A DNA stretch of 64,000 bases from Aestuariispira insulae (lineage in GTDB: Bacteria; Pseudomonadota; Alphaproteobacteria; UBA8366; Aestuariispiraceae). Made by a program: the position numbers and the translations under genes. The notes beneath the pieces are model-generated. The model made no database searches. It worked only from the letters and a program-made list of their open reading frames with translations, and was not told the DNA's origin. Every line of letters begins with the position of its first letter. Position 1 is the stretch's first letter. The stretch spans positions 1 to 64,000 of the forward strand of contig NZ_QRDW01000004.1 in the NCBI RefSeq assembly GCF_003385955.1. The letters run 5' to 3'. Positions 52,246 to 61,479 of this stretch are shown here, piece by piece.

Positions 52246-55200
52246 TGGAAAAGGCCCCCGTTTATGCCGAGCTGCAATGCCTGACCAATTTTTCCTTTCT
52301 GGAAGGAGCCAGCCATGCGGCTGAACTGGTGATCCAGGCCAAAGCGCTGGGGCTGGCGGCTGTTGGGGTGGCGGACCGCAACACGTTGGCGGGGGTGGTA
52401 CGCGCCCATATGGCAGCCAAAGAGCATCACATGCGGCTGCTGGTCGGTGCCAGGCTGGATCTGGAGGAAGGGATCAGTCTGCTGGCCTATCCGGAAGACC
52501 GGGCCGCCTATGGGCGGCTGTCGCGGCTGATCACCCTTGGGCGACGACGGGCGGAAAAAGGGGAATGTCTGTTGCGGTTCCAGGATATCCTGGAGGGGGG
52601 CGCGGGCATGCGGCTGATCATGCTGACGCCAGAAGCTGCCGGGGATGAACCCGCTTTTCCAGAGCAACTGTCGGCCTTGAAGGCAGTCTATGGGGCGCGG
52701 GTCTATCTAGCGGCCCATCACCGACTGGGTGGGGCGGATCGGGACCGCATTGCCGAAATATCGGTCCTGGCGGAACAGGCGGGGGTTCGGATGCTGGCCA
52801 CCAATGATGTCTTGATGCATGGCGCGGCAAGGCGCCCGCTGGCGGATGTCTTGAGCTGTATCCGAGAAAAAACCGTGATCGACCGGGCGGGGCTTTTGTT
52901 GCAGAAAAATGCCGAACGGCATCTCAAATCCCCGGCGGAGATGGCCGCTTTGTTCGAGGACTGGCCGGAAGCGCTGGTAGCGGGCATTGAAGTGATGGAG
53001 GCCTGCCGATTCAGCCTGGATGAACTGGCCTATGAATATCCCGACGAGGTGGTCGAAGAGGGGCTTACTCCGCAGAAAAGCTTGGAAAAATTTGCCTGGA
53101 AAGGGGCCAAGTGGCGCTATCCGGGCGGGATCCCGGCCAAAGTTAAGGCCGCGGTCGAGCATGAGCTCGCCCTGGTGGAGCAGCTGGATTACGCGCCCTA
53201 TTTCCTGACGGTTTATGATCTGGTGCGCTTTGCCAGGGCCCGGGACATCCTGTGCCAGGGGCGCGGATCGGCAGCCAATTCAGCGGTTTGTTACTGCCTG
53301 GGCATCACCTCGGTCGATCCCGCCGAGCTGGATCTGCTGTTTGAACGCTTTATCTCTGCCGAACGCAATGAACCGCCTGACATTGACGTGGATTTCGAGC
53401 ATGAGCGCCGCGAGGAGGTGATCCAATATCTCTATGAGAAATACGGTCGCCACCGGGCGGGCATGACCGCGGTGGTTTCCTCCTACCGTGCCCGGGGGGC
53501 GATCCGGGATGTGGGCAAGGCCATGGGATTGGGGCAGGACAGCGTGACCTTGCTTTCCTCCCAGATTTTCGGTTGGGGTCATGACGATGAGATCACTGAT
53601 GAGCAGTTGGAAAATGCCGGGCTGGATCCCCGGGATCGGCGTCTGCGCCAGACCATTGCCCTGATCCACGCGCTTATGGGCTTTCCACGCCATTTGAGCC
53701 AGCATGTGGGCGGATTTGTCATCACGCGCGGCCGGCTGGATGAGGTGGTGCCGGTTGAAAATGCGGCCATGGAAGATCGGACCGTGGTGCAATGGGACAA
53801 GGATGATCTGGATGCGCTGGGCATCCTGAAGGTGGATGTGCTGTCGCTCGGCATGCTGACCTGTATCCGCAAAGGGTTTGAGCTGCTGAAAACCCATTAT
53901 GGCCGCAATTACAATCTGGCGATGGTGCCGCAGGGGGATGCAAAGACCTATGATATGCTCTGCCGGGCGGACAGTTTGGGGGTGTTTCAGGTGGAAAGCC
54001 GGGCGCAGATGGCCTTTCTGCCGCGCATGAAGCCTCGGAATTTCTACGACCTGGTGATCGAGGTGGCGATTGTGCGCCCGGGCCCGATCCAGGGCGATAT
54101 GGTCCATCCCTATCTGCGCCGCCGCAATGGCGAGGAAACAGTGATCTTCCCATCAAAGGAATTGGAGCAGGTGTTGGGAAAAACACTGGGCGTGCCTTTG
54201 TTTCAGGAACAGGCCATGCAGATCGCCATTGTCGCGGCCGGTTTCACGCCCTCGGAAGCCGATCAGCTGCGCCGGGCCATGGCGACCTTCCGTCATACCG
54301 GCAAGGTCCATACCTTTCATGAAAAGATGGTCCGAGGCATGCTGGAGCGCGGCTATGACCGGGAATTTGCTGAACGCTGTTTCCGCCAGATTGAGGGATT
54401 TGGCGAGTATGGTTTCCCGGAGAGCCATGCGGCCAGCTTTGCGCTGCTGGTTTATGTTTCGGCCTGGATGAAATGTCATTATCCGGCGGTTTTTGCCTGC
54501 GCGCTGTTGAACAGCCAGCCCATGGGGTTTTACGCGCCCGCCCAGATTGTCCGGGATGCACGGGACCATGGGGTAGAGGTGTTGCCGCCTGACATTAATG
54601 AATCCGATTGGGATTGCGCGCTGCAGCCCAGCATCCATGGCCATGCGCTGCGATTGGGGTTGCGCATGATCAAGGGGCTGGCCCAGGCGGAGGCGGAAGA
54701 GATCCTGGCCTTCCGGGGCAACGGTTATCGCCGGGTGGAAGATATCTGGCGGCGGGCCGGTGTCAGCCGCAAGGCGCTAAATGCGCTGGCCAGGGCGGAT
54801 GCCTATGCCAGTTTCGATCTGGATAGGCGGGCGGCGATTTGGGCGACCAAGGGCATTGCTGGGGACAAGCCTTTGCCATTGTTTCAGAATGCGGGGGAAG
54901 CAGAGCGTGGCGATGATCCGGAGGTGGCTTTGCCGGCCATGAGCCTGGGCGCGGAGGTGGTAACCGATTACAAGGCGATCAAGCTTTCGCTCAGGGCCCA
55001 TCCCCTGGAATTGATGCGGCCCTCCCTGCCGGGGGTGACCACGGGGGCCGGGCTTCTGGACCGGCAGGATGGTGATAAGGTGGTGGTGTGCGGGTTGGTG
55101 TTGGTACGCCAGCGGCCGGGCAGTGCGCGCGGTGTCATTTTCATTACCCTGGAAGATGAGACCGGCACGGCCAATTGCATCGTCTGGCCGGACAAATTCA

Positions 55201-55445
55201 AACAATTCAGGCGGGTGGTTCTGACCGCGCGGGTGATCCGGATTTCCGGTAAATTGCAGCGGGAAGGCATTGTCACCCATGTGGTGGCGGACCAGGTCGA
55301 GGATCTTTCCGACATGCTGGACGAGCTTGCCTGCCGCAAAGGGACACCCCGGCCCAACCGTCTGGTGCCGCAGGCCTCAAACAGTGGGCGCAGTCATCCC
55401 AGAGACAGTGCGCGCAGGCTCTTTCCCAGTCGGGATTTCCATTAA
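52245..55445 (+). CDS. dnaE2: Error-prone DNA polymerase DnaE2 (ImuC)
   Basis: A 1066-residue C-family polymerase that performs error-prone synthesis across lesions. The N-terminal PHP domain starts with AELQCLTNFSFLEGASHAAEL, the polymerase active site contains PPDIDVDFEHERREEVIQYL and the catalytic QGRGSAANSAVCY region. The C-terminal OB-fold ends around residue 1010. The start is fixed by the TGATG overlap with imuB, not by the longer frame opening at 52179. It lacks the extended C-terminus of replicative DnaE1. Confidence 0.94.
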   Translation: MEKAPVYAELQCLTNFSFLEGASHAAELVIQAKALGLAAVGVADRNTLAGVVRAHMAAKEHHMRLLVGARLDLEEGISLLAYPEDRAAYGRLSRLITLGRRRAEKGECLLRFQDILEGGAGMRLIMLTPEAAGDEPAFPEQLSALKAVYGARVYLAAHHRLGGADRDRIAEISVLAEQAGVRMLATNDVLMHGAARRPLADVLSCIREKTVIDRAGLLLQKNAERHLKSPAEMAALFEDWPEALVAGIEVMEACRFSLDELAYEYPDEVVEEGLTPQKSLEKFAWKGAKWRYPGGIPAKVKAAVEHELALVEQLDYAPYFLTVYDLVRFARARDILCQGRGSAANSAVCYCLGITSVDPAELDLLFERFISAERNEPPDIDVDFEHERREEVIQYLYEKYGRHRAGMTAVVSSYRARGAIRDVGKAMGLGQDSVTLLSSQIFGWGHDDEITDEQLENAGLDPRDRRLRQTIALIHALMGFPRHLSQHVGGFVITRGRLDEVVPVENAAMEDRTVVQWDKDDLDALGILKVDVLSLGMLTCIRKGFELLKTHYGRNYNLAMVPQGDAKTYDMLCRADSLGVFQVESRAQMAFLPRMKPRNFYDLVIEVAIVRPGPIQGDMVHPYLRRRNGEETVIFPSKELEQVLGKTLGVPLFQEQAMQIAIVAAGFTPSEADQLRRAMATFRHTGKVHTFHEKMVRGMLERGYDREFAERCFRQIEGFGEYGFPESHAASFALLVYVSAWMKCHYPAVFACALLNSQPMGFYAPAQIVRDARDHGVEVLPPDINESDWDCALQPSIHGHALRLGLRMIKGLAQAEAEEILAFRGNGYRRVEDIWRRAGVSRKALNALARADAYASFDLDRRAAIWATKGIAGDKPLPLFQNAGEAERGDDPEVALPAMSLGAEVVTDYKAIKLSLRAHPLELMRPSLPGVTTGAGLLDRQDGDKVVVCGLVLVRQRPGSARGVIFITLEDETGTANCIVWPDKFKQFRRVVLTARVIRISGKLQREGIVTHVVADQVEDLSDMLDELACRKGTPRPNRLVPQASNSGRSHPRDSARRLFPSRDFH

Positions 55446-55485
55446 AAAGGTTTAGGCTCTCTGCTGAAAAGGTGGAGACTCTCTG
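55445..55485. repeat. Imperfect 19-base tandem repeat after dnaE2
   Basis: AAAAGGTTTAGGCTCTCTG (55445-55463) and AAAAGGTGGAGACTCTCTG (55467-55485) differ at three positions and are separated by three bases. They fill the gap between dnaE2 and the convergent AraC gene. No role is apparent. Confidence 0.45.
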
Positions 55486-55490
55486 GGCGA

Positions 55491-56471
55491 TCAGACTGCC
55501 TGAAACCGTTCTTCCCGGGGGGTGACTCCAAATTTCAGGCGATAGCTTTTGGTGAAATGGGACAGGGATGTGAAGCCGCAGGCAATGGCGACTTCTATGA
55601 TCGGTATGCCGGTCCGGATCAGCAGGGTCCGGGCCTTGGAAAGTCGTAGGTTACGGTAAAATTCGGCCGGTGACTGGCCGGTATGGGTTTTGAACCGTCG
55701 CTCCAGCTGACGCCTGGACATGAAAATCCGGGTGGCAATATCATCCAGAGGCAGCGCCTCTTCCAGATTCTGTTCCATGATCTTGATCCCGGCCAGCACA
55801 CGCTCGCATTTCACATGCAGTCGCTGCTGTTCGAGGCGCTGCTGTTCATCGGAGGAAGAGCGCACCCGCTCATGCTGGAACTGGTTGGAAACTTGGGAAC
55901 AAAGTGTGCTGCCGTAATCTTCCAGGATCAGGTTTAACATCATATCCAGGGTTGCCGAACATCCCGAGCAGGTCATCCGGTCCCTGTCCTGTTCGAACAG
56001 GGCACCGGTCCAGTCGACCGCGGGATATTGCTCCACGGCGGCGGGGGCGTCTTCCCAATGGGTGGTGGCACGATAACCATTGAGCAGGCCGGCATCAGCC
56101 AACAGGAAGGCACCGGTGCTGATCCCCCCAAGGACCGTGCCATAGGCTTTCAACGACCGCAGCCAGCCATAGGCCTTTTCCGGCACATCAAGGGGGGTGA
56201 AACCGGCCACGACAAACAGGATTTTTGGTATGCTGCCCTCTTCAATATCGGCATCCACGGGAATGGAGATGCCGCTGCTGGACCGGACAGGAAGGCCATC
56301 GGAGGAATAGAGGCACCATTCATAGAGCGGTTTCCCACTGAGCCTGTTGGCTTCGCGCAGCGGTTCAACCGCGGAAGAGAGCGAAAGAATGGAAAAACCC
56401 GGGACCAGAAGGAAACCGACCCGGCATTCCCAATCCAATTTGTTCTCTGGAATGATCTCACTTGGCATCAA
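55491..56471 (-). CDS. GlxA/GbdR-type AraC-family regulator
   Basis: A 326-residue regulator with an N-terminal DJ-1/PfpI-like domain (about 16-190) whose nucleophile elbow is GISTGAF (no catalytic cysteine) and a C-terminal AraC HTH domain (about 228-322; MSRRQLERRFKTHTGQSPAEFYRNLRL). This architecture is that of GbdR and CdhR, activators of betaine and carnitine catabolism. The adjacent MttB-like and DMGDH-like genes support a methylated-amine ligand here. The stop lies 46 bases from dnaE2. Confidence 0.85.
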   Translation of the reverse strand: MMPSEIIPENKLDWECRVGFLLVPGFSILSLSSAVEPLREANRLSGKPLYEWCLYSSDGLPVRSSSGISIPVDADIEEGSIPKILFVVAGFTPLDVPEKAYGWLRSLKAYGTVLGGISTGAFLLADAGLLNGYRATTHWEDAPAAVEQYPAVDWTGALFEQDRDRMTCSGCSATLDMMLNLILEDYGSTLCSQVSNQFQHERVRSSSDEQQRLEQQRLHVKCERVLAGIKIMEQNLEEALPLDDIATRIFMSRRQLERRFKTHTGQSPAEFYRNLRLSKARTLLIRTGIPIIEVAIACGFTSLSHFTKSYRLKFGVTPREERFQAV

Positions 56472-56674
56472 ACCACCCTCATAAAGTACAGGTTAAAATA
56501 CATATCATGCGTATGATCCCGCCGTTTAGGGCTTTTTGGCGCATTCTTCATTCAATTTACGACCATTTGGCCCATTCTGTTGCCCGGTCCGGCATGCTTG
56601 GCCCTAGGGGGCTTGATCATAGAATGGCAGGTTAAAGATTGATGGCGGGTTGATTGATCAGTATTTTAAAAAAA

Positions 56675-56689
56675 TTCAGTATAATGGAA
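56675..56689. promoter_or_regulatory. Dyad operator upstream of the XRE-cupin gene
   Basis: TTCAGTATAATGGAA reads TTCCATTATACTGAA on the other strand and matches the site at 57368-57382 in 14 of 15 positions. It lies 23 bases before the XRE-cupin start, suggesting autoregulation. Confidence 0.55.
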
Positions 56690-56711
56690 ATGATGTTCTG
56701 GCGGTGATAAA

Positions 56712-57314
56712 ATGAACAAAGAGCTCAAGCTTCCCAATGTGCCGGATTTGGGCGGGGCACTCCAGGTGCTCCGCAAGGAGCGAAAGCTGACCCTTGAGCA
56801 GTTGGCCAGCCGCAGCGGTGTCTCCAAATCTATGCTGTCGCAAATTGAGCGCGGAAAAGTGAACCCCACTTTTGCTGTATTATGGAACCTGACCTTTGCC
56901 ATGGGGGTGGATATTGCCGATTTGGTTGAGGGTGGCAAAGGCGCTGGCCGCAAGCAGGTAATAGAGCATCTGAAAGATTATTCGACCCCGGAAATCAGAA
57001 GCCGTGACGGGAAATGTGTCCTGAAAATCCTCAGTCCGGCCCGCACAATCCTGCCTATGGAATGGTATGAGGTCACCATGGAACCAGGTGGCCGTCTGGA
57101 TACGGTGCCACAGCCGGAAGGCACCTGGGAGCATATCACGGTGCAGGAAGGACAGATTTTGCTCACTCTGTCCGACCGGGTCATGGAGGTTCAGGAAGGA
57201 GATACCATACGATTCGGGCCGACGGTTGCACATGAGATTGAAAACAGGGGCAAAAAAACCGTTAAGGCGTTGATGGTCATGGCGCTGCCCAGCCAGTATC
57301 AGGGTAAATCCTGA
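56712..57314 (+). CDS. XRE-cupin regulator
   Basis: A 200-residue transcription factor: HTH_3 domain at about residues 12-68 (LTLEQLASRSGVSKSMLSQIERG) and a cupin domain at about 110-195 (TWEHITVQEGQILLTLSD). Such proteins sense small metabolites and often repress adjacent catabolic genes. It lies 100-odd bases before the MttB-like gene, and both upstream regions contain the same TTCcATtATAtTGAA-type dyad, so it probably controls itself and that operon. The ligand may be an amine or betaine. Confidence 0.87.
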   Translation: MNKELKLPNVPDLGGALQVLRKERKLTLEQLASRSGVSKSMLSQIERGKVNPTFAVLWNLTFAMGVDIADLVEGGKGAGRKQVIEHLKDYSTPEIRSRDGKCVLKILSPARTILPMEWYEVTMEPGGRLDTVPQPEGTWEHITVQEGQILLTLSDRVMEVQEGDTIRFGPTVAHEIENRGKKTVKALMVMALPSQYQGKS

Positions 57315-57367
57315 CAAAAAAACACATCGCCGTCATTTTCCCTATTGACGCAGGATATTAAATTAAA

Positions 57368-57382
57368 TTCCATTATATTGAA
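57368..57382. promoter_or_regulatory. Dyad operator upstream of mttB copy 2
   Basis: TTCCATTATATTGAA has the symmetric pattern TTC-N-AT-N3-AT-N-GAA and differs by one base from the inverted copy at 56675-56689. It lies 40 bases upstream of the mttB start and could overlap its promoter. Confidence 0.6.
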
Positions 57383-57422
57383 ATTTTGGAATGCGGATCT
57401 CTGATATCTGGGAGTGCAGGCG

Positions 57423-58973
57423 ATGACAGTGGCCGGAAACAGACGGCCCCGCAGAAGGGGTAACGCGCGCGAAGCCGTGACGGGCTGCGGTGTGAAACAG
57501 TTGCCGTGGCAAAACCTGGAACATACCAGACCCTTTATTGAAGTCCTATCGGCCGATGAATTGGAAAATATCCATCTGGCATCCCTGAGGGTGCTGGAGG
57601 AAATCGGGGTTAATTTCCTGCTGCCTGAGGCCCGTCGTCTCTTGAAGGAAGCCGGTGCCGACGTGGATGAGGGCAGCGGCCGTGTCCGGTTCGACCGGAG
57701 CATGGTGATGGATCATCTGGCCAAGGCTCCGGCGGAATTCACCCTTCATGCCCGCAACCCGGAACGGAACTTGCGCATTGGCGGCAATCATCTCAATTTC
57801 TGCACAGTTGCCAGCGCGCCCAATGCCTCGGATCTGACCGGCGGCCGTCGGCGTGGCAATCAAGAGGATTTCCGCAACTTCCTGAAACTGGGGCAGTATT
57901 TTAACATCATCCATCTTTATGGCGGGTATCCGGTGGAACCGGTGGATCTGCCGCCCTCTACCCGTCATCTGGATTGCCTGTCCGATTTCGTGAAGCTGAG
58001 CGACAAAGTGTTTCATGCCTATTCCCTGGGGCGCGAACGCAATTTGGACGGACTGGAGATCACCCGTATTGCGCGTGGCATTTCCGTAGAGATATTGCAG
58101 GCGGAGCCAAGTCTTTTCACCATTATCAATGCCAACTCCCCGCTGACCATGGATGAACCGATGCTGCAGGGTATCATTGAGATGTCCAGCCGCAATCAGG
58201 TGGTGGTGCTGACGCCCTTTACCTTGGCCGGTGCGATGGCGCCGATCACCCTGGCTGGGGCTGTCACCCAGCAGAATGCGGAAGCCCTGGCGGGGATCGT
58301 CTTCACCCAGGTGGTCCGGGCGGGGGCACCGGTCGTTTATGGCGGTTTCACGTCCAATGTGGATATGAAAACCGGATCGCCCGCCTTTGGCACACCCGAA
58401 TATGTGAAAGCGGCCCAGATCAGCGGCCAGCTGGCCAGGCGCTATCAACTCCCATTCCGCTCTTCAAATGTGAATGCGTCGAACTGTGTCGATGCCCAGG
58501 CGGCCAGTGAATCTCAAATGGCGCTGTTCGGGGCCATCATGGGCGGCACCAATTTCCTCATGCATGGGGCAGGCTGGCTGGAAGGTGGGCTCTGTGCCTC
58601 TTTTGAGAAATTCATCCTCGACGTGGATCTGTTACAGCAGGTCGCGGAATATATGAAACCGGTGGCAACCGATCCTGACAGTCTGGCTCTTGACGCCATG
58701 CGCGAGGTGGGGCCTGGTGGCCACTATTTCGGCACCGCCCATACCCAGGAACGCTATTCGGATGCGTTTTATGCGCCGTTGGTCGCCGATTGGCGGAATT
58801 TTGAGACCTGGTGCGAGGCCGGGGCCAAGGACACGGCCCAGCGCGCTCATGAAATCTACCGGCAGGTCTTGGAGGACTACCAGGCCCCACCCCTGGATCC
58901 GGCAGTAGAAGAGGAATTGGATGCCTTTGTGGCAAAGCGCAAAGAAGAGGGAGGGGCACCGTCCAACTTCTAA
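57423..58973 (+). CDS. MttB-like trimethylamine methyltransferase family protein (copy 2)
   Basis: A 516-residue MttB-superfamily methyltransferase, the full-length form compared with copy 1 at 7911. It contains the LQAEPSLFTIINANSPLTMDEPML stretch (about 225-248), the FTLAGAMAPITLAGA barrel segment and the C-terminal GGTNFLMHGAGWLEGGLCASFEKF region. The frame contains no amber codon, so there is no pyrrolysine. It likely demethylates a quaternary amine such as a betaine; the partner corrinoid protein is not in this window. The ATG at 57423 follows GGGAG. The DMGDH-like gene follows after 32 bases. Confidence 0.88.
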   Translation: MTVAGNRRPRRRGNAREAVTGCGVKQLPWQNLEHTRPFIEVLSADELENIHLASLRVLEEIGVNFLLPEARRLLKEAGADVDEGSGRVRFDRSMVMDHLAKAPAEFTLHARNPERNLRIGGNHLNFCTVASAPNASDLTGGRRRGNQEDFRNFLKLGQYFNIIHLYGGYPVEPVDLPPSTRHLDCLSDFVKLSDKVFHAYSLGRERNLDGLEITRIARGISVEILQAEPSLFTIINANSPLTMDEPMLQGIIEMSSRNQVVVLTPFTLAGAMAPITLAGAVTQQNAEALAGIVFTQVVRAGAPVVYGGFTSNVDMKTGSPAFGTPEYVKAAQISGQLARRYQLPFRSSNVNASNCVDAQAASESQMALFGAIMGGTNFLMHGAGWLEGGLCASFEKFILDVDLLQQVAEYMKPVATDPDSLALDAMREVGPGGHYFGTAHTQERYSDAFYAPLVADWRNFETWCEAGAKDTAQRAHEIYRQVLEDYQAPPLDPAVEEELDAFVAKRKEEGGAPSNF

Positions 58974-59005
58974 TGGCGGTCCCCGTATTCGGGAGACAGT
59001 AGATT

Positions 59006-61441
59006 ATGAAAACCCATACTCAGGTTGTTGTTATCGGCGGCGGCGTGGTCGGTTGTTCGGTGCTCTATCATCTGACCAAGCTTGGTTGGAAAGATGTGGT
59101 TCTGGTGGAGCGGTCGGAACTGACCTCCGGCTCCACCTGGCATGCGGCGGGTGGGTTCCATACCCTCAATGGAGATCCCAATGTGGCCAAGCTGCAGTCC
59201 TATACCATTGATTTATATAAAGAGATCGAGGAAAAATCTGGTCAGTCTTGTGGATTGCATTTGACCGGTGGGGTCATGCTGGCCGGGACAAGGGAGCGTA
59301 TGGATTTCCTGCGCCTGGCCCAGGCGAAAGGCCGCTATCTGGGGATGGATGATTTGCAGCTGATCACTGCGGATGAGGCGGCGGCAATCTTCCCGCTGAT
59401 GGATAAGAAGCATTTCGAAGGCGCACTCTATGATCCGATTGAGGGGCATCTTGATCCCAGCGGCACCACACATGCCTATGCCAAGGCGGCCAAGGTCAAT
59501 GGGGCTGAGATCTATCTGCGCAACAAGGTGGAGGAGCTGGTCCAGCGTCCGGATGGCAGTTGGGATGTGATCACCGAGAAGGGCACGATCCATGCCGAGC
59601 ATGTGGTCAATGCCGGCGGCCTTTGGGCTCGCGAGGTCGGCCGCATGGTCGGGATCGAGCTGCCGGTATTGGCAATGGAACATATGTATCTCCTGACCGA
59701 GGATATGCCGGAGGTGGCGGCGATCAACAAAGACACCGGCAAGGAAGTGCCGCACTGCATTGACTTTGAAGGAGAGCTCTATCTCCGCCAGGAACGCGGA
59801 GGCATGTTGATGGGAACCTATGAACGTGCCGGGGTGCCCTGGTCGGAAAAGACCACTCCCTGGGATTTCGGTCATGAACTGCTGCAGCCCGATATCGATC
59901 GGATTGCGCCATCTCTGGAGGTCGGGTTCAAACATTTTCCCGCCTTCGCCCAGGCCGGTATCAAACAGATCATCAACGGCCCCTTCACTTTTGCGCCTGA
60001 CGGCAATCCATTGGTTGGGCCAGTAAGGGGCCTGCAGAACTATTGGTCGGCCTGCGGGGTGATGGCCGGTTTCAGCCAGGGCGGCGGCGTGGGCCTGGCC
60101 CTGGCCAACTGGATGATCAACGGCGATCCGGGCTTTGATGTTTGGGGTATGGATGTGGCGCGTTATGGCGACTGGACGACCATGGCTTATACAAATGCCA
60201 AGGTTCGCGAGAATTATTCAAGGCGTTTTCGGATCGCTTTCCCCAATGAAACCCTGCCGGCAGGGCGGCCGCTGCGTATGACCTCGATTTATGACCGGCT
60301 GAAGGAGAAGGGCGCGGTATTTGCCGATTCCTGCGGAATTGAAAGCGCTATGTGGTTTGCGCCGGACGGGACGGAAGCTGTGGAGCAAGTCAGTTTTCAC
60401 CGGTCCAACGCCTTTGATGCCGTGGCGGCGGAATGCCGGGCGGTGCGTGAAAAGGTGGGACTGTTCGAAATTTCCGGTTTCGCCAAATATGAAGTCACCG
60501 GGCTTGAGGCGGAAGGTTGGCTGAACCATATGCTGGCCAACACAATGCCTGCAATAGGCCGCATGGTTTTGGCACCTATGTTGAACCGGGAGGGTAAGCT
60601 TATTGGTGATTTCACCGTAGCGAAGGTGGCACAGGGGCATTTCCTTATCTTTGGAACCGGTGTTGCAGAAGACTACCATATGCGCTGGTTTGAGGAGCAT
60701 TTGCCGGAAACCGGCGTTCAAATCCGCTGTCTGGGGCTGGATCTGGTCGGGCTTTCGCTCTCAGGGCCCAAATCGCGGGATCTGATGACCACTGTTGCGG
60801 GCGGCGATGTCAGTGCCGAGGCTTTTAAATTCATGGATTTTGCGAAGATGGATGTGGGCATGATTCCGGCTTATGTGGGGCGTGTCAGCTTTACCGGTGA
60901 TCTGGGGTTTGAAATATGGGTGAAAGCTGACTATTTGACGGCGCTCTATGACCTGCTGACGGCCAAGGGCGAGGATTTTGGTCTCACCCTGTTTGGCAGC
61001 CGGGCTCTGCGCTCGCTCAGCCTGGAAAAGGCCTTTGGTTCCTGGGCAACTGAATATCGGCCGATCTATGGCCCTTATGAAGCGGCCATGGGGCGGTTTG
61101 TGAACCTGAATAAAGGCGATTTTATCGGACGGGATGCGGCTGTCCGGGAAAAGGAAGAGGGGCCGACAAGAAAACTGGTCCTGATGGATGTTGCCGCGAC
61201 GGACGCGGATGTTCTTGGGGATGAACCAATCTGGCATCGGGGGGAGGTTATTGGCTGGGTGACTTCCGGTGGATACGCCCATTATCTGAAAAAATCGCTG
61301 GCGCTTGGATATGTGCCAACGGCGCTTTCAGGTGAATATGGAGCCGGAGAATTCAGCATCGAAATTCTTGGCCGGGAATGTTCTGCTACAATTTTACCGG
61401 AGGCTCCCTTCGACCCCAAAGGGGAAAGAATGCGCGGCTGA
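59006..61441 (+). CDS. DMGDH-like FAD oxidoreductase with GcvT folate domain
   Basis: An 811-residue flavoprotein of the dimethylglycine/sarcosine dehydrogenase type. The dinucleotide motif VVVIGGGVVGCSVLYHL starts at residue 7 and the covalent FAD-attachment His46 is in GSTWHAAGG. An FAO_M domain follows and the C-terminal 380 residues form GcvT/GCV_T_C domains, which bind tetrahydrofolate and take up the formaldehyde unit. Family members act on N-methylated amino acids; DmdA-like folate enzymes also have this fold. Placement after mttB suggests consecutive demethylation of one substrate. Confidence 0.88.
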   Translation: MKTHTQVVVIGGGVVGCSVLYHLTKLGWKDVVLVERSELTSGSTWHAAGGFHTLNGDPNVAKLQSYTIDLYKEIEEKSGQSCGLHLTGGVMLAGTRERMDFLRLAQAKGRYLGMDDLQLITADEAAAIFPLMDKKHFEGALYDPIEGHLDPSGTTHAYAKAAKVNGAEIYLRNKVEELVQRPDGSWDVITEKGTIHAEHVVNAGGLWAREVGRMVGIELPVLAMEHMYLLTEDMPEVAAINKDTGKEVPHCIDFEGELYLRQERGGMLMGTYERAGVPWSEKTTPWDFGHELLQPDIDRIAPSLEVGFKHFPAFAQAGIKQIINGPFTFAPDGNPLVGPVRGLQNYWSACGVMAGFSQGGGVGLALANWMINGDPGFDVWGMDVARYGDWTTMAYTNAKVRENYSRRFRIAFPNETLPAGRPLRMTSIYDRLKEKGAVFADSCGIESAMWFAPDGTEAVEQVSFHRSNAFDAVAAECRAVREKVGLFEISGFAKYEVTGLEAEGWLNHMLANTMPAIGRMVLAPMLNREGKLIGDFTVAKVAQGHFLIFGTGVAEDYHMRWFEEHLPETGVQIRCLGLDLVGLSLSGPKSRDLMTTVAGGDVSAEAFKFMDFAKMDVGMIPAYVGRVSFTGDLGFEIWVKADYLTALYDLLTAKGEDFGLTLFGSRALRSLSLEKAFGSWATEYRPIYGPYEAAMGRFVNLNKGDFIGRDAAVREKEEGPTRKLVLMDVAATDADVLGDEPIWHRGEVIGWVTSGGYAHYLKKSLALGYVPTALSGEYGAGEFSIEILGRECSATILPEAPFDPKGERMRG

Positions 61442-61450
61442 ACAAGAACC

Positions 61451-61479
61451 GGGCAGTCTTATAGGCTGCCCGCCTTTTC
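61451..61479. terminator. Hairpin between the DMGDH-like gene and the acyl-CoA ligase gene
   Basis: GGGCAG (61451-61456) pairs with CTGCCC (61466-61471) and GCC-TTTT follows on the plus strand. It overlaps the end of the convergent acyl-CoA ligase gene and may end transcription from the mttB side. Confidence 0.5.
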
